Below, one piece after another: positions 37,289 through 45,767 of a DNA stretch of 64,000 bases. The stretch spans positions 334,013 through 398,012 of the forward strand of contig CANLUH010000005.1 in the NCBI GenBank assembly GCA_947494205.1, read 5' to 3'. A model generated the notes under the pieces. That model was not told the DNA's origin, did not search any database, and was given only the letters and a program-made list of their open reading frames with translations. This stretch comes from an uncultured Flavobacteriaceae bacterium (GTDB lineage: Bacteria; Bacteroidota; Bacteroidia; Flavobacteriales; Flavobacteriaceae). The translations under genes were made by a program, and so were the position numbers. Position 1 is the first letter of the stretch; each line of letters starts with the position of its first letter.

Positions 37289-38215
37289 TTATCCAACTTG
37301 TTGTTTATAGTTATCTAAACCATCTAAAACATCTTTTGTAGAACTAAATACAGATATTTTATCATCAAGTTTATTTACATCTATATGTGTTGTTTGTCTA
37401 CCAGAGATTAATAATAGGTTATTAACATCTTTTAAAACTTTATTTGAGAATTCCTGTAGGTAGTCGTCAATAATTTCTTTTTCAGGTTTTACAGTAAATG
37501 ATGATATAAATACAATTTCATCGTAATGATCTGTTAAGTATTCTAAACTGTCAATTGGAACACTCTGTCCTAAATAAATACTTTTAAAGCCTCTTAATAT
37601 TAATTCGTAATTAATAAATAATAACCCAAGTTCATGGATTTCATTGTCTGGTAAAAAGAGTACGAAAGTTTTACTTTTTTCATTTTGAGAAGCTTCATTT
37701 ACAGCTTTGTCTGCATAAATAAGTATCTTCTGTTTAATGAGTTCGAAAATAAAATGCTCATGAGCAGGCGTTATGGTGTCTGTTTGCCATAATAAACCTA
37801 TTTGATCTAGAAGTGGAACAAATACATTATGAAAGATGTCTGATAAACTTTGTTCCTTAGATAAGTCTCTAAACGTTTTATAAAATAAAGTTTGATCGAA
37901 ATTCAGCATGGCAATTTTAAATAAATCGACATAATGATTTTCTGGGTCACTTTCTTTTGCAATTTGTTTTACTAATGCAGGAATTTCCTCAGAAGTTAAT
38001 TGCGCTATTTTTGAAACTTTATAGCCATTTCTATTAAGAAATGTTATATTTAACAACTTTTGTAAACTAGCAAGACTGTAGTATCTTATATTGGTCTCTG
38101 TTCTATTAGGTTGAAAAAGATTGTAGCGTTTTTCCCATATTCTTATAGTATGGGCTTTGATACCAGAAAGATTTTCTAGGTCTTTAATACTGAATTTTGT
38201 TTTTATATTATCCAT
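37289..38215 (-). CDS. MerR regulator with B12-binding domain, CarH/LitR-like photoreceptor
   Basis: A 308-residue protein: MerR winged helix (about 7-75, IKAHTIRIWEKRYNLFQPNRT), a four-helix B12-binding cap (about 95-175) and a Rossmann cobalamin domain (about 183-290). The cap has Trp143 followed by nine residues and Glu153-His154, the Wx9EH motif of CarH. The cobalamin domain has ExHxxG (Glu192, His194, Gly197), the lower axial ligand motif. CarH represses carotenoid genes in the dark and lets go on light cleavage of adenosylcobalamin. As the first gene of the crt operon it probably autoregulates it. Confidence 0.85.
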   Translation of the reverse strand: MDNIKTKFSIKDLENLSGIKAHTIRIWEKRYNLFQPNRTETNIRYYSLASLQKLLNITFLNRNGYKVSKIAQLTSEEIPALVKQIAKESDPENHYVDLFKIAMLNFDQTLFYKTFRDLSKEQSLSDIFHNVFVPLLDQIGLLWQTDTITPAHEHFIFELIKQKILIYADKAVNEASQNEKSKTFVLFLPDNEIHELGLLFINYELILRGFKSIYLGQSVPIDSLEYLTDHYDEIVFISSFTVKPEKEIIDDYLQEFSNKVLKDVNNLLLISGRQTTHIDVNKLDDKISVFSSTKDVLDGLDNYKQQVG

Positions 38216-38270
38216 ACATCATAAAATCATCGAACAAAATTTCATTTTAAATACAGAAACTTGTTTCATA

Positions 38271-38302
38271 TTGTTTAGTTTTAAGCTAAAATACTTAAAC
38301 AA
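38271..38302. promoter_or_regulatory. Candidate operator of the crt operon
   Basis: TTGTTTA (38271-38277) and TAAACAA (38296-38302) form the outer arms, TTTTA and TAAAA the inner arms, of an imperfect 32-nt inverted repeat 56 nt upstream of the MerR/B12 gene. A further TTGTTT precedes it at 38261. Binding by the MerR protein is inferred. No clear TAnnTTTG box is seen on this strand. Confidence 0.4.
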
Positions 38303-38429
38303 AATGAAAAAAACCACATTATAGATTAAATTTTACAAATGATTAACATATTTCATAATAAAGTGTATTGTTATAAATTATAATGTGTCATTTTTTTAAA
38401 TTAGCCATTAAAATCTAATTTTTTAAATA

Positions 38430-39461
38430 TTGGATACAGATAAACAACTTCTTTTTTTCTTTAGTTTGCTTGGTGCATTTAATGGTGTATTACTTGCAGT
38501 TTACTTTATATTTCTATCGAAAACTAAAAAAACATATAATATTTTTCTAGGCCTATTATTATTGGTTGTTAGTATAAGAATAGGTAAATCTGTTTTCTTT
38601 TACTTTAACAGTAATTTGTCTAGTTTATACATACATATTGGTATTATGGCTTGTGCGTTAATAGGACCCTTGTTGTATTTGTTTGTAAGAAGTGGATTGA
38701 TAAATAATAGAACTGTAAAGAAGTACGATATTTTTCATGCTTTGCCTTTAATTATTGTTATAATAATAGCTTTACAATTCCCGTATTGGGATAATCGTAA
38801 TTTATGGAGAAATCTAATAAACCTAATTTATTGGCAGTGGTTTGTATATATTATAATTACTGCATTTAATTTAATTCCTGTTTTTAAATCTATAAATAGT
38901 AACTCTAAGGCCGAGCGAGATATTAGTACTATTTGGCTATTAAGTGTATTTATTGGTGTTGCAATTATTTGGCTAGCCTATAGAACCGCTCGCTATACTT
39001 CATATATTGTAGGTGCAGTTTCTTTTTCTTTTGTTTTCTATATGTCTATACTATTAATTTTTAAGTTTTCAAGACATAAAAAAACGGAAGCTAAAGTTAA
39101 AAAAAGAACAAAACAACTTTTAGATGAAGCTACTATTAGGATTATAGATAATAAATTAAATGCTATAATAGAGATAGAAAAAGTTTATAAAGATTCTAAT
39201 TTAAAAATGCCAGATTTGGCTGCTCATTTAAATATCTCTCCACATATTTTATCTCAATATTTAAATGAAGTGTTACAGAAAAACTTTTCGCAATTTATTA
39301 ATGAACATAGAGTGAGAGAAGCTGAACAACTTTTAAAATCTTCCAATAATTATACAGTAGAATCCATTGCTTACGATAGTGGTTTTAATTCTGTTTCTGC
39401 GTTTTATACTGCATTTAAAAATATTAATAAGATTACACCAGCTGCATTTAAAAAAATGTAA
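38430..39461 (+). CDS. Membrane-anchored AraC family regulator
   Basis: A 343-residue protein with about seven membrane segments in the first 215 residues, then a linker of charged residues and a C-terminal AraC helix-turn-helix pair (about 255-343: KMPDLAAHLNISPHILSQYL and SIAYDSGFNSVSAFYTAFK). This architecture is common in Bacteroidota and suggests direct sensing at the membrane. TTG is the only plausible start. It precedes two genes that may be its targets. Confidence 0.85.
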   Translation: MDTDKQLLFFFSLLGAFNGVLLAVYFIFLSKTKKTYNIFLGLLLLVVSIRIGKSVFFYFNSNLSSLYIHIGIMACALIGPLLYLFVRSGLINNRTVKKYDIFHALPLIIVIIIALQFPYWDNRNLWRNLINLIYWQWFVYIIITAFNLIPVFKSINSNSKAERDISTIWLLSVFIGVAIIWLAYRTARYTSYIVGAVSFSFVFYMSILLIFKFSRHKKTEAKVKKRTKQLLDEATIRIIDNKLNAIIEIEKVYKDSNLKMPDLAAHLNISPHILSQYLNEVLQKNFSQFINEHRVREAEQLLKSSNNYTVESIAYDSGFNSVSAFYTAFKNINKITPAAFKKM

Positions 39462-39674
39462 TTTATTTAAAAACAGATTTTTATATTTTAGTTTTTATGT
39501 GGATTTATAAATTAGGAGATACTATTTATAGATTACTAAGGCTATAAATTATTGTAAGGCTAGTTTTGATTAAAACTAAAATTCATGAAACGAGCATGCT
39601 AAAATCTTTATAATCTAAGAGAATGATTAATAGGGAATAGTATGTGATCATTTAAAATTAATAAATATATACAC

Positions 39675-40772
39675 ATGAAAACAATAATTATAGCACTAGG
39701 ACTAATTTTTACATTAACCAGTTACAGCCAAACAGACGAAGAGAAAGTAAAAGCAACTTTAATGGATTACATTGAAGGTACAGCTAATGGTGAAATAAAT
39801 AGAATAAAAAGGGCATTTCATAAAGACGCAAATTTATATTCCATTGCAGACGATAGTTTAAGAGCTTTACCATCTAAAAAGTATATAGGATATTTTAAGC
39901 AAGGTAAAAAAAATGAACGCTTAGGACATATAGAGTCTATAGACATACGCAATAATGCTGCAGTTGGTATTGTAAAAATAGATATGCCAAGCCGTAAAAG
40001 GCGTTATACGGATTACATGTTATTACTTAAAACTGAAGGCAATTGGAAAATAGTGCATAAATCCTACACTTGGGAATCGTACGAAAGAAAAGGAAAAGTA
40101 TTATTTGTCGTTTCTAATGCATCATCTTATGGCGAAAATAATAAGCGAACTGGTACACACTATGAAGAGTTAGTACAACCATATGACGCCCTGCAAAATG
40201 CAGGATATGAAGTCGATTTTGTTAGTCCGAAAGGAGGAGAAATACCAGTGGCGTATATAAACCTTCAAAACAAATTGCAGTTGCATTATTTCTATGATGC
40301 GGCATTGCAATACAAATTAAAACATACATTAAAGCCTAATCAGGTAAATTCTAAAGACTACCAAGCCATATACTACTGTGGAGGTTCAGCAGCTGTGTTC
40401 GACGTGCCAAATAATAAAGGTATTCAAAATATAACACAACAAATTTATGAAAATCAAAATGGTGTAGTTAGTTCTATATGTCATGGGGCAGCAGGATTAG
40501 TAAATGTTAAATTAAACAATGGTACATTTTTAGTAAAAGGAAAGCGTGTTAATTCATTTACTAATGAAGAAGAAGGTAACGGTAAACATTTACCATTTTT
40601 AATAGAAACCAAACTAAAAGAAAGAGGAGCGGTATTTAAATCTTCTGGTAAATGGAAATCTCATGTAGAGGTCGATGGTAATTTAATAACAGGACAAAAT
40701 CCAAGTTCATTAGAGGTGTTCTCTGAAGAATTAATAAAAAGATTGAATAGCTTAAACGCTAATGAGAACTAA
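39675..40772 (+). CDS. Exported fusion of NTF2-like and DJ-1/PfpI domains
   Basis: A 365-residue protein: signal peptide (1-19), an NTF2-like domain of the putative lumazine-binding/SnoaL type (about 20-135, EEKVKATLMDYIEGTANGE and NWKIVHKSYTWE), then a DJ-1/PfpI domain close to the Hsp31 group (about 143-360, VLFVVSNA, VDFVSPKGGE, the nucleophile elbow SSICHGAAGLV with the likely active Cys). DJ-1 relatives act as glyoxalases, chaperones or peptidases; which applies is not visible. It overlaps the next gene by 11 bp. Confidence 0.82.
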   Translation: MKTIIIALGLIFTLTSYSQTDEEKVKATLMDYIEGTANGEINRIKRAFHKDANLYSIADDSLRALPSKKYIGYFKQGKKNERLGHIESIDIRNNAAVGIVKIDMPSRKRRYTDYMLLLKTEGNWKIVHKSYTWESYERKGKVLFVVSNASSYGENNKRTGTHYEELVQPYDALQNAGYEVDFVSPKGGEIPVAYINLQNKLQLHYFYDAALQYKLKHTLKPNQVNSKDYQAIYYCGGSAAVFDVPNNKGIQNITQQIYENQNGVVSSICHGAAGLVNVKLNNGTFLVKGKRVNSFTNEEEGNGKHLPFLIETKLKERGAVFKSSGKWKSHVEVDGNLITGQNPSSLEVFSEELIKRLNSLNANEN

Positions 40773-41919
40773 TAGAATTGTTTTGCTATGCAGTATTTTA
40801 GTACTGATTATTTCATGTAATAAAACAGAAACCTTAAAAAATAGTATACCAAACATATCAAAGGAAGCAATAGGGACAAAATCATTTGTATTTACAGATT
40901 CTTTAAGAATAGATCCTACTTATGGAGACTATAGAATAATAAATTTAAGAGTTTGGTTTCCTACAGCGTTAAAAAAGGATAAAGAGAATTTATTAAAAAC
41001 AGAATATTATTATGCATTTAAGGATGTGAAAAAAGAACTGCGTCATTGGACTTCTGGAGATATAGAATTTATGGAAGCTTTGAAAACTAATTCTATAGAG
41101 AATGCAACTATTTTAAAACCTAAAGCACCATACCCCATAATTTTTTTATCACCAAGTTTAGGAGGTAATTTAAGTTTGTATAGCTTTTATGCAGAAGCAC
41201 TTGTAAAAGAAGGGTATGTTGTGGTAGGAGTGAATCATTTATATGAAAGCGAGTATGTAATAGATAATAAAAAAACATATTATCCAACCAATCAAGTGTT
41301 TCATGATAGCTTAAAAACGTTAAAAATACCAGAAGATATATCTGCAGATGAGTATAGGGCAGCAAAGGATGTAAGACAACGTGTTTTAGGAGAAGACTTA
41401 ATTTTTTGTTTAAATACATTAGAAAAATTGAATAGTAAAGATTTCTCTAATAGTATAGATTTTGAAAAGATTGGGGTTTTTGGTCATTCTATGGGAGGTA
41501 CAGCTGCAATTTATGCGAGTTATCTAGATAATAGATTTAAAGCTGTAATAAATATAGATGGCACACCACCAAGTATTATTTTAAATACAGGTATTAATAA
41601 ACCATTTCTATTTATTGAAGATTTAACAGATTATAAAAATCATAAAGGTTATGGAAAAATGCATAAACGCCGAAATGACTTTTGTGAAGCTAATAGAGAA
41701 GAATCCTATCGCATTTTAATAGGAAATACAAATCATAATAGCTTTTTGGATATCAATTTTCATACAGCTGAAAATGAAATAGAAAAGATTAAAGCTTTAA
41801 GTGTTTTAAATAAAACGAGTTTTTATATTAATTCGTTTTTTAATCATCATTTAAAAGGAGAAAACTTAAGTTTTAAAGTAGAGCAACAAGATGCGTTAGA
41901 AATTATAAAGTTTAATTAA
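40762..41919 (+). CDS. Alpha/beta hydrolase lipoprotein, PAF-acetylhydrolase-like
   Basis: A 385-residue lipoprotein (lipobox LIISC at about 15-19) with an alpha/beta-hydrolase fold of the platelet-activating-factor acetylhydrolase type II group: RVWFPT, PYPIIFLSPSLGGN, VVVGVNHLYES and the nucleophile elbow FGHSMGGTAA; a late NTNHNSFLD provides a candidate catalytic His. Likely an esterase or lipase on the periplasmic face. Start overlap with the DJ-1 fusion gene implies co-expression. Confidence 0.8.
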   Translation: MRTNRIVLLCSILVLIISCNKTETLKNSIPNISKEAIGTKSFVFTDSLRIDPTYGDYRIINLRVWFPTALKKDKENLLKTEYYYAFKDVKKELRHWTSGDIEFMEALKTNSIENATILKPKAPYPIIFLSPSLGGNLSLYSFYAEALVKEGYVVVGVNHLYESEYVIDNKKTYYPTNQVFHDSLKTLKIPEDISADEYRAAKDVRQRVLGEDLIFCLNTLEKLNSKDFSNSIDFEKIGVFGHSMGGTAAIYASYLDNRFKAVINIDGTPPSIILNTGINKPFLFIEDLTDYKNHKGYGKMHKRRNDFCEANREESYRILIGNTNHNSFLDINFHTAENEIEKIKALSVLNKTSFYINSFFNHHLKGENLSFKVEQQDALEIIKFN

Positions 41920-41976
41920 ATTTTATAAATTGATTAGCGTTGTAACCTAAATAAAGTGTTTTTATGAAAGAAATTG

Positions 41977-42062
41977 TGCGCACGAGAAGATTCGAACTTC
42001 CACATCTTAAAACAGATACTGGCCCCTCAAGCCAGCGCGTCTACCAATTCCGCCACGTGCGC
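41977..42062 (-). tRNA. tRNA-Leu (anticodon GAG), copy 1
   Basis: 86 nt with a full class II cloverleaf: acceptor arms GCGCACG and CGTGCGC, D-arm AATTGGTAGACGC, anticodon stem CTGGC/GCCAG with loop TTGAGGG, long variable arm, and T-arm GTTCGAATC. No encoded CCA. Confidence 0.95.
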
Positions 42063-42082
42063 TTTTATAAAAGTAAAGGTAT

Positions 42083-42113
42083 AAAAAAAGTTAAGGATTG
42101 CTTAGCTTTTTTT
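42083..42113. terminator. Hairpin between the 126-residue protein gene and tRNA-Leu
   Basis: AAGTTAAG and CTTAGCTT arms around GATTG, with A7 and T7 outside; pairing is complete with one G-U on the plus strand and has one mismatch on the minus. Confidence 0.55.
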
Positions 42114-42116
42114 ATG

Positions 42117-42497
42117 TTACAATTTATTTAGAAAAGTAATCAACTGATCTTCTCCTATAACGGTGGAAAAAATAAGTTCGTTTTCATCTATGTGGATTAT
42201 TTTTTTTATTGAGAGTTTGCCATCAATTGAAATTGTTATCGAATTGTCTTTAGCATTATATTTCCAAGTGCCAATTTCATTTTTAGTTGAATAATCTTTG
42301 TATTTGTTATTTTCTCCAAAATGAATCCAATGCTTACCTAATTCTTTATCTGGAATACCTATTATGTTTTCTCCATATTGAATAGAGTTTGCATACCATT
42401 TGCCAGAACTTAAAATAGTTTTAGTATTATCTTGAGTAGAAAAGTATGAAGATAAAGGCAAAAGAGATAAAATAAGTAAGATTTTTAGCGTATTCAT
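42117..42497 (-). CDS. Small exported protein, lipocalin-like
   Basis: A 126-residue protein with a signal peptide (1-19) and a short beta-rich domain: SSGKWYANSIQYGEN, then KHWIHFGENNKYKDYS and IGTWKYNAKDNSITI. Spacing resembles the lipocalin-like proteins of Bacteroidota that open with a GxW motif. Function unknown. It sits between tRNA genes on the same strand. Confidence 0.7.
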   Translation of the reverse strand: MNTLKILLILSLLPLSSYFSTQDNTKTILSSGKWYANSIQYGENIIGIPDKELGKHWIHFGENNKYKDYSTKNEIGTWKYNAKDNSITISIDGKLSIKKIIHIDENELIFSTVIGEDQLITFLNKL

Positions 42498-42591
42498 AAT
42501 ATTGGTTATTTAAGAAAATAATTGGAGATATTGCTGTCTTAACGCTAGTGCTGTTCTATTTATTGTTAAAAACGGATGCTTAATAAATAAA

Positions 42592-42625
42592 AAAAAGCGA
42601 TAAACTTATTAGTTTATCGCTTTTT
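42592..42625. terminator. Strong terminator downstream of tRNA-Lys
   Basis: Arms AAAAAGCGATAAACT and AGTTTATCGCTTTTT around TATT; symmetric, so it can act on both strands. Confidence 0.88.
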
Positions 42626-42631
42626 ATCTTG

Positions 42632-42704
42632 TGACCGGGCTGGGGCTCGAACCCAGGACCCTCTCCTTAAAAGGGAGATGCTCTACCAACTGAGCTACCA
42701 GGTC
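42632..42704 (-). tRNA. tRNA-Lys (anticodon TTT), copy 1
   Basis: 73 nt without CCA: D-arm GCTCAGTTGGTAGAGC, anticodon stem TCTCC/GGAGA with loop CTTTTAA, T-arm CTGGGTTCGAGCCCCAG. The body is the same as copy 2. Confidence 0.96.
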
Positions 42705-42736
42705 ATTTTGTTAAAGACTATTTCTCTAACGGGGTG

Positions 42737-42744
42737 CAAATATA
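42737..42744 (-). promoter_or_regulatory. tRNA-Lys copy 1 promoter
   Basis: TATATTTG followed by CACCCC on the minus strand, 33 nt before the tRNA. Confidence 0.7.
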
Positions 42745-42790
42745 CTAACCTTTTATTGATATATAAAACAAAAAATTAATATTTTTTTAG

Positions 42791-42876
42791 TGCACATAAG
42801 AAGATTCGAACTTCCACGACCAAAAACGGTCACTGGCCCCTCAAGCCAACGCGTCTACCAATTCCGCCATATGTGC
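42791..42876 (-). tRNA. tRNA-Leu (anticodon GAG), copy 2
   Basis: 86 nt; acceptor arms GCACATA and TATGTGC, same anticodon loop TTGAGGG as copy 1, but with a different acceptor stem and variable arm. No encoded CCA. Confidence 0.95.
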
Positions 42877-42896
42877 ATTTATTAAAATTATGAACA

Positions 42897-42927
42897 AAAA
42901 AAAAGCTAAGCATTGCTTAACTTTTTT
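42897..42927 (-). terminator. Terminator between tRNA-Lys copy 2 and tRNA-Leu copy 2
   Basis: On the minus strand AAGTTAAG and CTTAGCTT pair (one G-U) around a 5-nt loop, followed by a long T-tract. Confidence 0.65.
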
Positions 42928-42930
42928 TAG

Positions 42931-43003
42931 TGACCGGGCTGGGGCTCGAACCCAGGACCCTCTCCTTAAAAGGGAGATGCTCTACCAACTGAGCTACCAG
43001 GTC
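42931..43003 (-). tRNA. tRNA-Lys (anticodon TTT), copy 2
   Basis: 73 nt, same sequence as copy 1, including loop CTTTTAA. It has its own promoter at 43041-43048. Confidence 0.96.
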
Positions 43004-43040
43004 ATTACTTCTTGCATTAGTTATTTCCCCAATGCGGGTG

Positions 43041-43048
43041 CAAATATA
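43041..43048 (-). promoter_or_regulatory. tRNA-Lys copy 2 promoter
   Basis: TATATTTG followed by CACCCG on the minus strand, 38 nt before the tRNA; same box and downstream CACCC as copy 1 and as the promoters at the window end. Confidence 0.7.
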
Positions 43049-43146
43049 AAAGCTTTTATCGATATTCCAACACTAATTTAAAGTTTTTTTTGTTTTTTTG
43101 CACGGCAATTATCTATGCTTTTAATAATCAAATTGATAACTAAAAA

Positions 43147-43665
43147 ATGAATATAATTTTATTAGGATATATGGCTTCTGGAAAGTCTTTTATAGGAAAA
43201 AAACTAGCAGAAACTTTAAACTATAATTATATCGATTTGGATGCTTTTATAGAATTAGAAGAGCAACAGACTATAAGTGAATTATTTAAAGAAAAAGGAG
43301 AGATATATTTTAGAAAAGTAGAACATAAACATTTAAATACATTGCTAAATAGCAGTGAAAAAACAATATTATCTCTAGGTGGTGGCACACCATGTTATTA
43401 TGATACAATGTCTTTATTAAAGGCGCAAGATGATTTTAAAACAATATATCTTAGAGTGTCTATTCCAGAGTTAGTTAATCGTTTAAAATTGGAAAAAGAA
43501 AAGCGCCCTTTAATTGCGCATATAGAAACAGACGACCTTTTAGCCGAATTTATTGGGAAGCATTTATTTGAGAGAGCTAATTTCTACAACCTGTCAGACA
43601 TAACAATAGATGCAAATACAACTCCAGAAGCAATTATTGAATCTATTCTGTTAGAATTATTTTAA
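43147..43665 (+). CDS. aroK: Shikimate kinase
   Basis: A 172-residue P-loop kinase phosphorylating shikimate in aromatic amino-acid synthesis. Walker A is GYMASGKS (8-15); the shikimate-binding YIDLDAFIE and SLGGGTPC and the lid segment KEKRPLI are present. The last 9 bp overlap the convergent PRTase gene. Confidence 0.95.
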   Translation: MNIILLGYMASGKSFIGKKLAETLNYNYIDLDAFIELEEQQTISELFKEKGEIYFRKVEHKHLNTLLNSSEKTILSLGGGTPCYYDTMSLLKAQDDFKTIYLRVSIPELVNRLKLEKEKRPLIAHIETDDLLAEFIGKHLFERANFYNLSDITIDANTTPEAIIESILLELF

Positions 43666-44160
43666 AACAGCTTCATAAGTATCGCCTTCCAATACAACAT
43701 CTATGTGCTCATGTAAAGAAGTAGATAGAGATATCCCTTTAAAATCTGCTTTTACAGGATACTTTTTATGGTTTCTATTTACTAATACCGCAGTTTTAAA
43801 TTGTTTTAGGGGGACATCTAGAAAATGTTTAACACCATAAATTAGTGTTGTTCCAGAATTTAAAACATCATCTATTAATACTACAGATTTGTTAGTGTAA
43901 GCCTCTGGTGATATTGAAGTTTCTATAGTTTGCCTAGGGTCTTTCTTATTTATAATAACTTTACAAAGTGTAGGTTGTATAGGCGAAATAGTGCTTAAAA
44001 TAGCTTTTAGTTTTTCAGCTAAAATATATCCATTGCAATCTATACCTGCCAAAATAACTTCAGATTCATCAACATTGCTTTCATAGATTTGATAAGCTAT
44101 ACGTTTTATTTTATGGTTTATCTGCTCGTGAGAGAGAATACTATTTTTTAATGCAGTCAT
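43657..44160 (-). CDS. Phosphoribosyltransferase, PyrR-like
   Basis: A 167-residue type I PRTase fold with the PRPP loop SVVLIDDVLNSGTT. The pattern resembles PyrR (RIAYQIYE, VILAGIDCNGYILAEKL), which can be a uracil PRTase or an attenuation protein, but no pyr genes are nearby, so substrate is uncertain. ATG 44160 is chosen since the longer frame starts with a TTG that is part of the promoter box TATCTTTG at 44179-44186. Confidence 0.82.
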   Translation of the reverse strand: MTALKNSILSHEQINHKIKRIAYQIYESNVDESEVILAGIDCNGYILAEKLKAILSTISPIQPTLCKVIINKKDPRQTIETSISPEAYTNKSVVLIDDVLNSGTTLIYGVKHFLDVPLKQFKTAVLVNRNHKKYPVKADFKGISLSTSLHEHIDVVLEGDTYEAVLK

Positions 44161-44178
44161 AAAAGAAATTATTTTAGT

Positions 44179-44186
44179 CAAAGATA
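44179..44186 (-). promoter_or_regulatory. PRTase promoter -7 box
   Basis: TATCTTTG on the minus strand, 18 nt before the ATG at 44160. It contains the spurious TTG start of the longer frame. Confidence 0.65.
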
Positions 44187-44214
44187 AAAACTGAAACGCA
44201 ATTAAGACACCTTT

Positions 44215-44589
44215 TTAATCTTCATTTTCACGATAAACATCATCAATATCTCGTCTATCTTTTTTAGTTGGTCTTCCAGTTCCTTTTTTACGGTAATGGT
44301 CTTTAGCAAATTTTAGAAGTTCCTGCGCTTCGAACGCAGATTTAGGTGTGGTATCTACTCTATAAATATCTACTAGCTTTGCGCCAACTCTATTAGGTGG
44401 AATGTCTAAAACTGTTAAACTATAATTAATTTGGTTTTTTCTAAGTTCAATCTTATCTGTAACATAGACTTCTCTACTAGGCTTTACAACCTGCCCATTT
44501 ACTTTAATATGTCCTTTTTTACAAGCTGTTGTAGCTATATTTCTAGTTTTGTATTGCCTAACACACCATAAATACTTGTCTATACGCAT
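44215..44589 (-). CDS. S4-domain RNA-binding protein, Hsp15-like
   Basis: A 124-residue protein with an N-terminal S4 domain (MRIDKYLWCVRQYKTRN, ACKKGHIKVNGQVVKPSREV) and a basic, charged C-terminal tail (HYRKKGTGRPTKKDRRD). Hsp15 binds 50S subunits carrying stalled nascent chains; the same role is inferred here. It is divergent from the FKBP lipoprotein gene. Confidence 0.9.
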   Translation of the reverse strand: MRIDKYLWCVRQYKTRNIATTACKKGHIKVNGQVVKPSREVYVTDKIELRKNQINYSLTVLDIPPNRVGAKLVDIYRVDTTPKSAFEAQELLKFAKDHYRKKGTGRPTKKDRRDIDDVYRENED

Positions 44590-44624
44590 ATAAATAATCT
44601 AAAATCTACGTTAATGATATTGTG

Positions 44625-44632
44625 CAAAATTA
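44625..44632 (-). promoter_or_regulatory. Promoter -7 box of the S4-domain gene
   Basis: TAATTTTG followed by C on the minus strand, 35 nt before the ATG. Confidence 0.55.
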
Positions 44633-44669
44633 TATTTAAACTTATCTTGCACCCAAAAATACGCAATAA

Positions 44670-45740
44670 ATGAATTTAAGAAAACTAATTTTAGCATCTT
44701 TATCTATTCTATTATTAACCGTTTCTTGTAGAAGAGATGACGACCAAACAATAGTACCGGATAGAGATAGACAGGAAGTTTACGACGAGAATATTATGGA
44801 GATTGAAGAATATTTATCAACACACTTCTATAATTATGATGAATTTGATGCAGCTAACCCATATTCTTTAGCAAATGATCAGTTTGAATTGGTATTCGGT
44901 GCTATAGAAGGAGGTAATGCTGATAAAACACCTTTAATGGATCAAGTCATAGAAAAAACGGTAACACAAGATGGTATAGATTATAAATTATACATTCTTA
45001 AAGTAAGAGAAGGACTTAATAAAGATGTACATGGCTTAGATAATGCAGCTGTAAGTTACAGAGGAACATTATCTGATGATACTTCGTTTGATAGTGCTGT
45101 AACACCAGTTCTTTTTCCATTAACCTCTGTAGGGTCTCAAGGAGGGGTCGTAACAGGTTTTAGAGAAGGTTTAACAGAATTTAAAACAGCTGATGGATTT
45201 ACACAGTCTACAGATGGTTCGGTAGTATACCATAATCATGGTATAGGAGCGGTTTTTATTCCTTCAGGATTAGCTTATTTTTCAGTATCACCAAACGCAG
45301 ATATTCCTCAATATGCACCAATTTTCTTTACTTTTAATGTCGTGTCAAGAAGTAATACAGATTACGATTTAGATGGTATTCCGTCTCATTTAGAAGATTT
45401 ATCTATGACTGGTGATGGTTTAGATGATAATACGGATGGAGATTTATTAGTAAACTTTATTGATAATGACGATGATGGAGATGGTGTGTTAACACGAGAT
45501 GAAGTTGAAAAGAAAGCTTATACAGAAAATGGAGGAGCATCATTTACAACAGAAGCCGAAGCACAATCGTATTTTGATACTAATGCTGCTGCCGACGAAA
45601 TATTTGTAAGTATTAATTTAGAGAGTAATGGTATATACACATTAAATACAGTTATTGTACCAAATACAAATAATACAGACTCTCCAGATTTACCAGATTA
45701 TCTAGATGATACTGTAACTAATGATTTAAGTGAAGATTAA
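44670..45740 (+). CDS. FKBP-type peptidylprolyl isomerase lipoprotein
   Basis: A 356-residue lipoprotein (lipobox TVSC, 17-20). The central region (about 100-230) is FKBP-like (VSYRGTLSDDTSFDS, VVTGFREGLTEFK, GAVFIPSGLAYF, PIFFTFNVV). A C-terminal acidic part has calcium-loop-like runs (DYDLDGIPSHLED, DNDDDGDGVLTRDE), as in thrombospondin type 3 or EF-hand-like repeats. Periplasmic or surface folding helper. Confidence 0.85.
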   Translation: MNLRKLILASLSILLLTVSCRRDDDQTIVPDRDRQEVYDENIMEIEEYLSTHFYNYDEFDAANPYSLANDQFELVFGAIEGGNADKTPLMDQVIEKTVTQDGIDYKLYILKVREGLNKDVHGLDNAAVSYRGTLSDDTSFDSAVTPVLFPLTSVGSQGGVVTGFREGLTEFKTADGFTQSTDGSVVYHNHGIGAVFIPSGLAYFSVSPNADIPQYAPIFFTFNVVSRSNTDYDLDGIPSHLEDLSMTGDGLDDNTDGDLLVNFIDNDDDGDGVLTRDEVEKKAYTENGGASFTTEAEAQSYFDTNAAADEIFVSINLESNGIYTLNTVIVPNTNNTDSPDLPDYLDDTVTNDLSED

Positions 45741-45767
45741 AAATCATTTAAAACAAGTACATAAAAC

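Noticed and set aside
42890..43081. 63-residue plus-strand frame
   Set aside because: It runs antisense through tRNA-Lys copy 2; the peptide is a translation of the tRNA complement, a common false call.
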